61,817 nt of DNA from JBAZCO01 sp041654915 (GTDB taxonomy: Bacteria; Bacillota; Clostridia; Christensenellales; DTU072). The position numbers and the translations under genes were made by a program. Below the pieces are notes generated by a model. The model made no database searches. It saw nothing but the letters and a program-made list of their open reading frames with translations, and was not told the origin of the DNA. The stretch lies in assembly GCA_041654915.1 (NCBI GenBank), contig JBAZCO010000001.1, forward strand, positions 1-61,817, read 5' to 3'. This document shows, in pieces, positions 1 through 9,100 of the stretch (within the stretch, counting starts at the first letter, position 1; each line of letters opens with the position of its first letter).

Positions 1-140
1 AAGGGATAAGATAATTTGGATGCCGTTTAACGATGAAGGCAAGAATATAGAAAAGGCTGCACATTCATTAAAGATTTATAAAACGGTCGGGGGGGGGGGG
101 TATTCCCTTACAGCGAGCCAAAGGAGTGGGATATCATGAT
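1..140. repeat. Terminal direct repeat, left copy (circular overlap)
   Basis: Bases 1-140 repeat bases 61678-61817. The first 126 bases are identical, including a run of 12 G. The last 14 bases carry three mismatches, at 127, 131 and 135. The gene reading across the ends is continuous, so this is the overlap of a circular (or circularly permuted) genome and not a true end. The left copy keeps the expected protein sequence (EWDIM before NPPF), so it is the more trustworthy version. Confidence 0.93.
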
Positions 141-426
141 ATCTAACCCTCCCTTTTCAGGCAGAACACAGTTATTTGAGCAAATATTTTCATATGATAA
201 GCCATTTGTGCTATTACAGCCAGTACAGGCATTTAATAACACAAGTTTTGTGCAAATGCTATGCAATAGAAATGATGACATAGGAATAATCTGCCCAAGC
301 AAAAGAATGAGTTTTATTGTAAATAATAAAGAATATAAAAACAGTAGCACAGCCTTTTACTCTTTGTGGCTTTGCTACAAAATACCCTCTATAAAGGGAT
401 TTACAAGTTTGACTATCGACAGGTAA
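1..426 (+). CDS. N6-adenine methyltransferase-like protein, 3' part
   Basis: This is the C-terminal part of a phage DNA methyltransferase-like protein that begins at 61568 on the other side of the contig junction. From base 100 the frame reads VFPYSEPKEWDIM and then NPPFSGRTQLFE, which holds the catalytic NPPF motif (motif IV) of amino-methyltransferases, and ends at 426. The N-terminal part (IIWMPFNDEG) resembles the SAM-side half of the same family. With 12 G at 89-100 the two halves are in different frames. With 13 G or 10 G they would join into about 178 residues. An internal ATG at 136 could give only a fragment lacking the upstream half. I judge the gene real but out of frame as sequenced, either by phase variation or by sequencing error. 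Confidence 0.8.
89..100 (+). repeat. Poly-G tract (12 G) inside methyltransferase gene
   Basis: Twelve consecutive G lie between the codons for KTV and FPYSEP of the N6-type methyltransferase. The upstream frame needs 3n+1 G to continue into the downstream frame, and 12 breaks it. The same run recurs at 61766-61777 in the terminal repeat. It is the longest homopolymer G run in the window. Confidence 0.95.
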
Positions 427-438
427 AAGGGCTATAAT
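409..438 (+). promoter_or_regulatory. Sigma70-type promoter for the primase-terminase operon
   Basis: TTGACT at 409-414 and TATAAT at 433-438 are separated by 18 bases. The site overlaps the 3' end of the methyltransferase gene and lies 50 bases upstream of the first gene of the next operon. Confidence 0.6.
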
Positions 439-487
439 AATAATTACCGCTATAAATAATAAACCATAATACAGAAAGGCTAACCAT

Positions 488-676
488 ATGCCAGAAACCA
501 CAAAAATCAGAGTCTTTTCCACAGACAAAGTAGAATTAGCACCGTGTAATGAAGATAGAGCATATAGCCTTGTGCGCAAGCATAAGGCTTATTTTATCGT
601 TATAGACGGGCAAAGGGCTATTGTTATAAATAAGTCCTCCGAGCAAATAAGCATAAAGGAGGGCGATAACAAATGA
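488..676 (+). CDS. Small hypothetical protein (62 aa)
   Basis: This is the first gene after the promoter at 409-438. An AGAAAGG-type ribosome site lies before the ATG. The stop overlaps the start of the primase-helicase gene (ATGA), suggesting translational coupling. The segment APCNEDRAYSLVRKHKA faintly recalls the RRXRR-type domain found beside HNH nucleases, but this is too weak for an assignment. There is no signal peptide or membrane segment. Confidence 0.65.
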   Translation: MPETTKIRVFSTDKVELAPCNEDRAYSLVRKHKAYFIVIDGQRAIVINKSSEQISIKEGDNK

Positions 677-3615
677 GTAGAATAGATACCACGGATCTAA
701 AGTCAAGGTTTGACTTCGAAGGATATGTTGCCGCAAGAGTAAAAGGACTAAAAAAATCAGGCAGTCAGCATATCTGCCTTTGCCCTTTCCATGATGACAA
801 CACGCAATCCGCAAGCGTAGACTTTGATAACCATTTATTTAACTGCTTTGCCTGTGGGTCTGCTTTTGACAGCATAGGTTTTGTTATGGCATATGAAAAC
901 TGCGATTTTCACCGTGCTGTAGAAATAATGGGCGGAGCAGATTCAGAATTTAGGCTTATAGAACCACGAAAAATAACCTTTAAGGAAAAGGAAGTTACAT
1001 ATACACCCGTAAGGGGTGACATCAGGACTTGTTTAGACTATGAAAATCCTAAAGATAAACACAGCCCTTGGAAATTTGCTGCAGAATATGTTTACATCCC
1101 AGACAAACTCGTAAAGATAAGATATGAGTCAAGCAAATCCAACAAGAAAACTTTTCGCACATATCATAAGCAAGATGACGGCAAATGGTATTACGGCAAA
1201 GGGGATAATGTATTTCCCTTATATGCACCAAACGGCTATGACAGCGATACTATTATATTTGTAGAGGGCGAAAAGGATGTAGATTCTTTAATAGACATAG
1301 GCTATACGGCGGTTTGTACCGCATTCGGCGCAACAGAAGATGCCAGGCAACTCGACAAAGATGACATAGAGAACTTAAGAGAAAAATTAGTTGTTGTTAT
1401 ACCCGATGATAATGACAAAGCCGATGACATAGGCGGGAAATATGCCCGTGCTGTCGCAAATAAGCTAATCTTTAACGGTGTAACCGCAAGGGTATTCAAT
1501 TTAACAGAATTAAACACAGAAAATATACATGGCTATGACATTACGGATGCTATAGAGCAACACGGCGATGTATTTATAGCGGATAAGTTAGAAAAATTTA
1601 TTAAAGAATTGCCCGAAAACCAAACAGAACTTGTGCCTGTTAAATCGTACGGGTATACACAAGAACAAGATTTACAGATAGAACTGATAGCCAGTACACT
1701 TGCAAAGCATAATAATGACTGGACACAATGCCTACCGCAAGATACGGCTATGCGTGAACTGGCAAAAGAGCTAAATTGTGCCTTGCCCGCACTTAGGAAA
1801 ACAATAGAAAGACGGGCAGAAGAAATAAGAAAAGAGCATAATGTATTTTTAGCTAAAAGTAATGTTAAGAACACTATTGTGGAGATAGACAAAATCGCAA
1901 GGTCTATCAATATTAAGGGCAGCGGATATATTGTTGCTGAAAACGGCATGATAGTCACAGACGAAGGTGAAATCGTATGCAAGCAAATAATGCTACCCGT
2001 AGCCGAAGTACAAGACATTGACGGCAGCAGGATAGACGGCTCACATGTAATGCTTGCTTATGTGCCTATCGACGACAGCAATATACATTTAGGCCAGTTC
2101 CCGGCTTCTTCTTTGTCTTTAACCAATGACTTGATTAGAACTTTATCTACATGCGGACTGTCGGTTAACTCACAAAATTCGGGTGCGGTTATGGAGTACA
2201 TAGACAACATAAGAAACTGGTACAAGCAAAACGGACAGACAAGGATATTTAAGAGTGCAAACAGGCTTGGGTGGATAAAGCAAGGCGAACCTATATTCTT
2301 GCCATATGAGTATGATCCATTGACAATGATATACGGTACGGGAGTGGAAAAAAACACCATATCTAAAATGACAGCCACGGCAGGGGAAAGAGAAGAAAGC
2401 CGTAAACTTATAAAAGAAACATGCAAGGCAACAAATGTAATGACAACCATTATCGGTGCAACGGTCGCAAGTTTATTGTTAGGCTATTGCGACACAAACG
2501 GCGAAATGCAAGGCTTTGCTTTTAATGTGTACCATAAATCAGGTACGGGTAAATCTGTTATGACAGAAGTAGCCGCATCTATGTTCGGTAGCGGACAGTT
2601 TGTCAACGGTTGGTTCGGCATAGCAGATGCTACCTTGGCATCAGACAAAGGCAGAAATGCATACTATTATAATATGCCCTTATTTGTGGATGATATTGTG
2701 CGAAAGCGTGGGGAATTTAATGTACCCGTAACAGAACTGCCCAGAAGAAAAACACGTTATATTATGGGTGTAACGGGCGGGGAGGGCAGGAGCAGGCTAA
2801 ACCAGGCAGGGGAGTTTCGGGAAGTAGGAAACTGGTGTAATGTGGTTATACTCACAAATGAAGATAGGATGGTGGAAGATACCATGGACGGCGGTGCATT
2901 CTCAAGGTGCTTGGAAGTCCAACACACAGACTATCTTTCAGAGCAAACACTAACCGACTGGGTAAACCGATTCTCGGAACATTACGGACACTTTCCTTTG
3001 GATATCATAAACCAAATACGCACAAAAACACCCGAAGAGTGGAGGGCGGAGATATCCTTTTGGACGAACATGTATATAGCACTAGGTGTAACGGGAAAAA
3101 GAGCTTTATACGCAAGTTATATCCAAACAGGTTACAAGATAGCAAAAGAAGCCGTAGATATAGGCACAGAGTTTGACACGGACTGGTTTGCAAAAGAAAT
3201 CAAATCCGTAGGTGAAGTGGATGACGGCGCAAGGGCTTATATCAAGATTTTGGACTGGATTTCAACGCACACCGAATATTTGCGTGCAGAGGTGGACAAA
3301 AACGGAATAACAGTCGGATCATTGAACTATGACAAGCAAGGGAATAAGGTTGCAAGTATACCCGTAGCAGAACTTACAAAGGTCTGTAATCAGTATAATA
3401 TAAACAGGCAGTCACTTATAAACTATGCATACGAAACAGACAAGGCTGTCCGTGCATACGATGAAAACGATAAGGCCGCACCTGTAAGAGTGCAAATACG
3501 AGATGCAGAAATTAGGTGTATACAATTTTACTATGAATGGCTAAACAAAATGGTCGAATATGACGAGAGTGCAGATTATAATTATAAGCGCAGTTGGTAT
3601 GGAAGTGGGGTGTAA
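673..3615 (+). CDS. DNA primase-helicase (CHC2 zinc finger, Toprim, DUF927-like ATPase)
   Basis: This 980-residue protein probably primes and unwinds phage DNA at the fork. Residues 35-60 hold a CHC2-type zinc finger (CLCPFH, then CFACG). Residues 190-275 form a Toprim domain (IIFVEGEKDVDSL, then VVVIPDDND with acidic metal ligands). The C-terminal half is an ATPase with Walker A HKSGTGKS near residue 625 and Walker B LFVDDI near 675, followed by a sensor-like VILTNE, as in the DUF927 primase/helicase family. The start overlaps the preceding stop (ATGA). It is the lead gene of the replication/packaging block at 488-6159. The domain assignment is firm; the exact helicase polarity is unknown. 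Confidence 0.9.
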   Translation: MSRIDTTDLKSRFDFEGYVAARVKGLKKSGSQHICLCPFHDDNTQSASVDFDNHLFNCFACGSAFDSIGFVMAYENCDFHRAVEIMGGADSEFRLIEPRKITFKEKEVTYTPVRGDIRTCLDYENPKDKHSPWKFAAEYVYIPDKLVKIRYESSKSNKKTFRTYHKQDDGKWYYGKGDNVFPLYAPNGYDSDTIIFVEGEKDVDSLIDIGYTAVCTAFGATEDARQLDKDDIENLREKLVVVIPDDNDKADDIGGKYARAVANKLIFNGVTARVFNLTELNTENIHGYDITDAIEQHGDVFIADKLEKFIKELPENQTELVPVKSYGYTQEQDLQIELIASTLAKHNNDWTQCLPQDTAMRELAKELNCALPALRKTIERRAEEIRKEHNVFLAKSNVKNTIVEIDKIARSINIKGSGYIVAENGMIVTDEGEIVCKQIMLPVAEVQDIDGSRIDGSHVMLAYVPIDDSNIHLGQFPASSLSLTNDLIRTLSTCGLSVNSQNSGAVMEYIDNIRNWYKQNGQTRIFKSANRLGWIKQGEPIFLPYEYDPLTMIYGTGVEKNTISKMTATAGEREESRKLIKETCKATNVMTTIIGATVASLLLGYCDTNGEMQGFAFNVYHKSGTGKSVMTEVAASMFGSGQFVNGWFGIADATLASDKGRNAYYYNMPLFVDDIVRKRGEFNVPVTELPRRKTRYIMGVTGGEGRSRLNQAGEFREVGNWCNVVILTNEDRMVEDTMDGGAFSRCLEVQHTDYLSEQTLTDWVNRFSEHYGHFPLDIINQIRTKTPEEWRAEISFWTNMYIALGVTGKRALYASYIQTGYKIAKEAVDIGTEFDTDWFAKEIKSVGEVDDGARAYIKILDWISTHTEYLRAEVDKNGITVGSLNYDKQGNKVASIPVAELTKVCNQYNINRQSLINYAYETDKAVRAYDENDKAAPVRVQIRDAEIRCIQFYYEWLNKMVEYDESADYNYKRSWYGSGV

Positions 3616-3618
3616 AAA

Positions 3619-4059
3619 ATGAACGAACAACAACAACCGGTAAGGCAATCAATAAGAAAGAAAATGTCAATAACAAAATTAACGATGGCACGGCTTGCGT
3701 ATATCCGTGAACATTATTATGAATTTGCGGCACACCAAATGCGTAAGCGCCGTGATTTGGTAAACCCTGAAGCCATGCACAAGGACACGGTTATAGTCGA
3801 AGCAGGTGTTGAAGTGCTGTTCAATGCAATATGTAAAATACACGAACTATCGCCAGAAGAAACTACCGCCATAGCCATAGAAGAATACGCAACCGAGCAA
3901 ATATTTGACGATAAATTCTTGGACAAGCTAGGGGATTTCGTTGAACTGGAATACGAAGCAAGTAAGAGAGTGAATGTTACACCAGGCGACAGGATGAAAG
4001 CTGTTGCGGAGTACAGGGATAGAAAAAAAGAAATAAGTGATGAATGGGGTGAAGAATAA
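3619..4059 (+). CDS. Hypothetical protein between primase and terminase (146 aa)
   Basis: An alpha-helical, charged protein starting 4 bases after the primase-helicase stop and ending in an ATGA overlap with the next gene, so it is co-translated. The N terminus is basic (RQSIRKKMSITK) and the C terminus acidic (EISDEWGEE). I recognise no family. A small-terminase or packaging role is possible from position alone. Confidence 0.75.
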   Translation: MNEQQQPVRQSIRKKMSITKLTMARLAYIREHYYEFAAHQMRKRRDLVNPEAMHKDTVIVEAGVEVLFNAICKIHELSPEETTAIAIEEYATEQIFDDKFLDKLGDFVELEYEASKRVNVTPGDRMKAVAEYRDRKKEISDEWGEE

Positions 4060-4655
4060 TGACAACAAGGTACATAAACGAACAAGGCGAGCCGATGGCA
4101 TTCTCTGAAATAAAGGGCGAAATCGATGTGCGAAACTATGAAGAATTGTGTGTTTTTCTGGGTGATTTTCGTAAGCCCATAACATCAGGCGATGGCAAAA
4201 TCTATAATGCAGATATAGGTAAGGCTGTCTGGGCTAACATAGTTTGCCGCAAAAAACCCGTTGCACACCAAAACAGCTTTGACTCTGAAAGTGTCTATCA
4301 GCTTATTGCCGAACTCGGGTTTAACGGTGATTTTCCCGCTATGCTTTATTTGTATGACCGTTTGAATATATCCGAAAGTAAATATTTAGCTATATGCAAG
4401 GACAATACAGACGAACGAAGTGCAATCTTTCGCTGGGCAAGAGAGGTTTTTTCACACGTAAGTAAAATCAATGCCGTACACGGAAACGGGAATGTAAATG
4501 TATTCCAATACGTAAGCATGTCGGACGATGTAGATATTGCAAGCGATAACCAATACGTTACACCCGAAAAAAATATCCAGGGCATACTCGAATTGTTTAG
4601 CGAACTTGCAGCAAACAAAGGGAAAGTAGGTGAACAAGATGAAGCAGTTGGATGA
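4059..4655 (+). CDS. Hypothetical protein, candidate terminase small subunit
   Basis: A 198-residue soluble protein lying immediately upstream of, and overlapping, the large terminase gene, which is the usual place for the small subunit. The first half contains GKIYNADIGKAVWANI and a segment with the feel of a DNA-binding helical domain, but no textbook helix-turn-helix can be read. The tail (ILELFSELAANKGK) is helical and could oligomerise. The call rests on context. It could equally be an unrelated early protein. Confidence 0.5.
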   Translation: MTTRYINEQGEPMAFSEIKGEIDVRNYEELCVFLGDFRKPITSGDGKIYNADIGKAVWANIVCRKKPVAHQNSFDSESVYQLIAELGFNGDFPAMLYLYDRLNISESKYLAICKDNTDERSAIFRWAREVFSHVSKINAVHGNGNVNVFQYVSMSDDVDIASDNQYVTPEKNIQGILELFSELAANKGKVGEQDEAVG

Positions 4656-6159
4656 TGCCATAAATGACATCATAACTACGATGACAAACGCGGAAAAAAG
4701 GGAGTTTGCGGAACTTTTTACACCCACACTCTCAAGCTTGCTCCCGCCGGGCTTTTCCTTGTCGAACAAGCAAGCATTCTTTATGATCATGCGACAACAG
4801 GATAAATATACACCTATGCGTGAGTTTATCATGCTTTTAGGTGACAGGCATGGTGTAGATGTATCTTTTATTGCAGATAGACCCATAATACCAAAGGAAG
4901 GCTTATACGGCGGTTCGGGTAACTCTGGAAAGAGTTATATGTTATCTGCTTTAGGCTTAACCACAGCCGATACCTACGGCCTTGATGTGCGTGTATTTAC
5001 AGCCGAGAAGCAAGCCAAGTCTTTTAGCGGTGGTGTAGGCAAGCAAATATACGAATGGATAGAACCGCAGATAAAATCAAGGTATATAAGAAATGACGAA
5101 GAAAAAGCTATACTTACATTCCCGTCAGGCGGTACAATACATTTTTGCGGACTAGATAATGCTAATGCCTGGAAGAAATACAAGGGCGGAAATATAGCCC
5201 AAATGATATTTGACGAGGTAACGGAAATCGCACCTGAAAGCTATACAAAGCAGATAGGCGGTTGGTGCAGAAAATCGCCCAAGGCTTTCCAGATAGGGTA
5301 TACAGCCAATGCTTGTTCAGCAACAAATCCGCATGGGAAATTTGTTACATTCTATCGTGAGCGGTTTGTGGACGGCACAGGTAAAGATACTTTTTATCTA
5401 AAGGCCTTGCCAAAAGACAACCCTTTTATAGATTATGAATCATATAAGCGTGATTTAGAAAATCTAGGTGATCCTGTGTTTGCCGCACAGATGTTAGAGG
5501 GGCGTTGGGATATAATGCCGGCAGGAGATTTATTTAAGTCCGGCTGCACAAGAGAAGTTGCGGATATACCTGCAAGCGGAGTTACAAAGCGTGGCTGGGA
5601 TATAGCAGCAACTACAAAAAAAACATCAAACTATACCGCAGGAGTGAAAATGCGTTACCACGAAGGTATATACTATATCATGGATATAGATGTGTTCAAG
5701 GAAACACCCAATGAAAACGATAAGCGTATGCGGCTTAATGCACAAATAGATGGCAGAAATTGTGAGGTTGTAACCGAATTACAGCCCGGAGCCGCAGGCA
5801 AATATTTAGAAGAACATTTCAACAAAAAGCTGTTTAACGGCTTTACCCATAAATCTATCGGAGTACCAAACGATAAGGCTGTCCGTGCCAGACCTTTATC
5901 TGTTGCCTGTGCCAATGGTTTAGTCTGTATCTGGAGCAGCTGTAGAAATAAATACGAATTCTTAGAACAGCTTGTAGCTTTTCCCAACGGAGAAGATGAT
6001 GATATGGTAGATGCTTGTACCTTAGTTTTTAACGCAATCCAAGAACAAGTCGCAAATTATACGGGTAGCACACCGCAAACCAGTACAAAAAGCACAAGAA
6101 CGGATGTAAACAAAGTCGCTGCTGACAGGCTAAACAAAAGAGAAAGATGGAATTTTTAA
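4639..6159 (+). CDS. terL: Terminase large subunit
   Basis: This is the ATPase-nuclease that pumps DNA into the prohead. Walker A is GGSGNSGKS near residue 90, Walker B is AQMIFDEVTEI near 190, and a coupling-type segment YTANACSATNP follows near 220. The RNase-H-like nuclease begins at GWDIAAT near 310, with a late acidic cluster GEDDDMVDA near 455. The ATG at 4639 is preceded by AGGTG at a good distance; a GTG at 4630 would add three residues. The last codons overlap the end of the tape-measure gene on the other strand (6156-6159). Terminases of this type commonly package from a headful site, which would agree with the circular map, but the packaging mode is inference. Confidence 0.9.
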   Translation: MKQLDDAINDIITTMTNAEKREFAELFTPTLSSLLPPGFSLSNKQAFFMIMRQQDKYTPMREFIMLLGDRHGVDVSFIADRPIIPKEGLYGGSGNSGKSYMLSALGLTTADTYGLDVRVFTAEKQAKSFSGGVGKQIYEWIEPQIKSRYIRNDEEKAILTFPSGGTIHFCGLDNANAWKKYKGGNIAQMIFDEVTEIAPESYTKQIGGWCRKSPKAFQIGYTANACSATNPHGKFVTFYRERFVDGTGKDTFYLKALPKDNPFIDYESYKRDLENLGDPVFAAQMLEGRWDIMPAGDLFKSGCTREVADIPASGVTKRGWDIAATTKKTSNYTAGVKMRYHEGIYYIMDIDVFKETPNENDKRMRLNAQIDGRNCEVVTELQPGAAGKYLEEHFNKKLFNGFTHKSIGVPNDKAVRARPLSVACANGLVCIWSSCRNKYEFLEQLVAFPNGEDDDMVDACTLVFNAIQEQVANYTGSTPQTSTKSTRTDVNKVAADRLNKRERWNF

Positions 6160-9100
6160 CTTATAGCAGAAAATCCCCTTGCACCTGAACTTGCGTTCAC
6201 AGCCTTTAACTCAGACAGTATCGCTCTCCACAATGCATTGCTTGTCGGCGGTACAGTAACTTCCAAAGTCCTATCTTCTTCTAATACATCATGCAAAGAC
6301 TGCATCTGTGGTGTAAACCATGATCTAATCGCATCTGATATTTCTTTTGCACTTGGTGCATTAAACTTATCTTGTGCTACACCCGCTCTCGCTTGTTCCA
6401 TTTGGATATTAATGTTTTGTGCGGATGTTTGCATATTAACCCTGCTTACAGCATTGGCTATATCATTGGCAAAGGCTTTAATAAACGGTGTGTTTTCAAG
6501 GGGGAATACAACTTCCGCTCCTGCTTCGCCTGCCTCTACATTCGATGCAAGCATGGTGGGTTTCCTTAGCATTTGTACGCCCCTTGCCGCCTGGATTATA
6601 CCGCCGTCAGCAAGCCGGGATAGTTTGCCGCCGCTCATTTTACTGTAACTTACACTGCCGCTTGTGCTTGTCGATAAGCTTTTCATTGTCTTGGAAAAGC
6701 CCGAGAGCATATCATTTAATCCTGTTGCAATCCTGCCTGTAAATTGTTCCATAAGTGTAAGCATGTTGTTAAGCATAGACTTAAAGCCACTTGTAGCCGT
6801 TGAGGTGTTGCTCTTTATACCGTCAGCAACACTGCTGGCGATTTTCTTGCCCTTGTCTTTATATTTGCTGGTAGATCCATCCGCTTTTTCTACTTCTTTG
6901 TAAACGGCTTCCATTGCGGTTTTAACGGATTTTGTATTTTTCTTGATGCCGTCACCAAAGCCCGTGACAAGCTTTTTGCCTGCTTCTTGTAGGTTAGTGA
7001 ATATCTTGTCCGGCAATGTTGTGTTGGAGTTACCTTTTGTTATTTCTGCCATTTCGCCCATAAGTTTTCCGTAGTCTGTCAACAGCCTGACAGCAGACCT
7101 TAATTCAGGGTTGGCAAGCCGCAGCTTATCATTAAGCCCTATCAGCTGCTTTTCGATTTTGGCTATATCATCCGCTAACTTTTGGACAGGATCTTTGGTA
7201 AACCAACCGATTATAGTATCTATTGTTCCGCTTAGCCCCGCAATAGCCGATACCTTGGTATAGGTTACGACATGCCCTGCAAACTCTTTCATGAAGCCCA
7301 CAAAATCTTCCATATCCCTTGAAAGTGAGGGCAACTTTACATTTAGCCTGGCAAGTGCAGGCGCTAAATTATCGCTTAATTCTTTCGCTACCTTTATAAG
7401 GCTTTGTGTGAATGTGATAAAGGCTTCTGTCAGCTGTACCAGTAATGCCGTACCAAGCCCGATGGCCAACGGCAATAGCCCGACCGATGCTATACTTGCA
7501 GCGCCGAGCAAAGCAGTAACCGCACCTATGGCGATAAGTAAATCTGTACCTATTTCTATTGCCTTGGCTATGTTTTCACCGTTCTCAAGCACAGGCTCCC
7601 ATGCAATACCTATCTGCTCTAAGCCTTTACCTATAGCCCAAATTTCAAGTATAAACAATCCTACGGCTACACCTACTTCTAGCAACATAGCTATACCAAG
7701 TCCAATAGCCAACGGCAACAGCCCTGCCGAAGCTACAGCCGCAACGCCGAGCAAGGCACAAACCGCACCGACAGCAACCAGTAACGCAGTGCCAAGCCCT
7801 ATGGCCGCTAAAACAGTATCGCCATGCTCAAGCACGGGTTCCCATGCTTTCCGTATTTCATCCAGACCTTTACCTATAGCCCAGATCTCAAGCAAGAACA
7901 GCCCTGCGGCTACACCTATCAAGGCAAGCATGGCAATACCTATGGCTATGGATGCCAATAAAGGTGTGCCAACCATACCAAGCACAGCACAAATTGCGCC
8001 TATAGCAACTAACAATGCAGTGCCAAGACCTATGGCTAATAATACGGTTTCACCGTTCTCAAGCACAGGCTCCCATGCAATCCTTATCTCATCCAAAGCC
8101 TTGCCTATAGCCCAAATTTCAGCTAAGAACAAAGCTGCAGCTGCACCGATTAACGCAAGCACTGCTATACCGATAGCTATATCTGCAACTAAACTTGCCC
8201 CTGCTTTTCCAAGTGCTGCCGTTATTGCACCTATAGCCGCAAGTATAGCCACACCTATGCCCATTGAAATAGCTACCGTTCCCGCATTTTCTATAACAGG
8301 CTCCCATGCAATACCGACTTGCTCTAACATTTTACCTAAGACCCAAATAGCACCTACAATCAAAATTGCAGCCGCAGCAACTTCTGCCAATATAACTAAA
8401 CCCATAGCAAGGTTTTTGGCCAAAGATGAAAGCTTGGGATTAAGTTGCCCTGTAGATTGGTTTAAAGTATCTACCGTTGTTGAATCAAGATCAACGGGTG
8501 GTGCTGCACTTGCGGCTTTACTTGCGGCCTTACCTGCTACCTTGCCCCCTACCTTACCTGCTACACCCTTTCCTGCGCCAAAGAGTATCTTCCCAGCTGC
8601 AAAAAGCTGTAAAGCATCGACAGCGGCCATTAGACCGTTGACAAACAACGAAAGCCATGCACTTGCATCGGAACTATCTTCTTTTAAAGCTTTAATATCA
8701 TCTGATATAAGCTTTACATCTGTTACAAGTTGCGCCACATTAAGCAATCCTAGCGCTGCTGCTGTACCTTTTCCCTCAAGACCGCCGCCACTAATGCCAC
8801 CGCCTGCACCGCCACCGCCTTTTGATAATAGTGCCTGCTCCTTATCCTCGGCCGTTTGCATTTTCTCTTGAAGTAGTTGCTCTTTATCCTCAGTTGTCTG
8901 CATTTTCTCCTGGAGTAACTGTTCTTTATCTTCGATGGTTTGCGACCGTTCTTGCAATAACTGCTCAATATCTTCTTGAGTTTGTGCTTTTTCTTGCAGC
9001 TTTTGCTCTATGTCCTCTTGAGTCTGTGCTTTTTCTTGTAATTTTTGTTCGATATCTTCTTGAGTTTGTGCTTTTTCTTGCAGCTTTTGTTCAATATCCT

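Noticed and set aside
7291..8871. 526-residue open frame on the plus strand opposite the tape measure
   Set aside because: It mirrors the hydrophobic repeats of the tape measure, is composed of low-complexity Ala/Pro/Ser/Ile, lacks a ribosome site and lies fully inside a well-supported gene.
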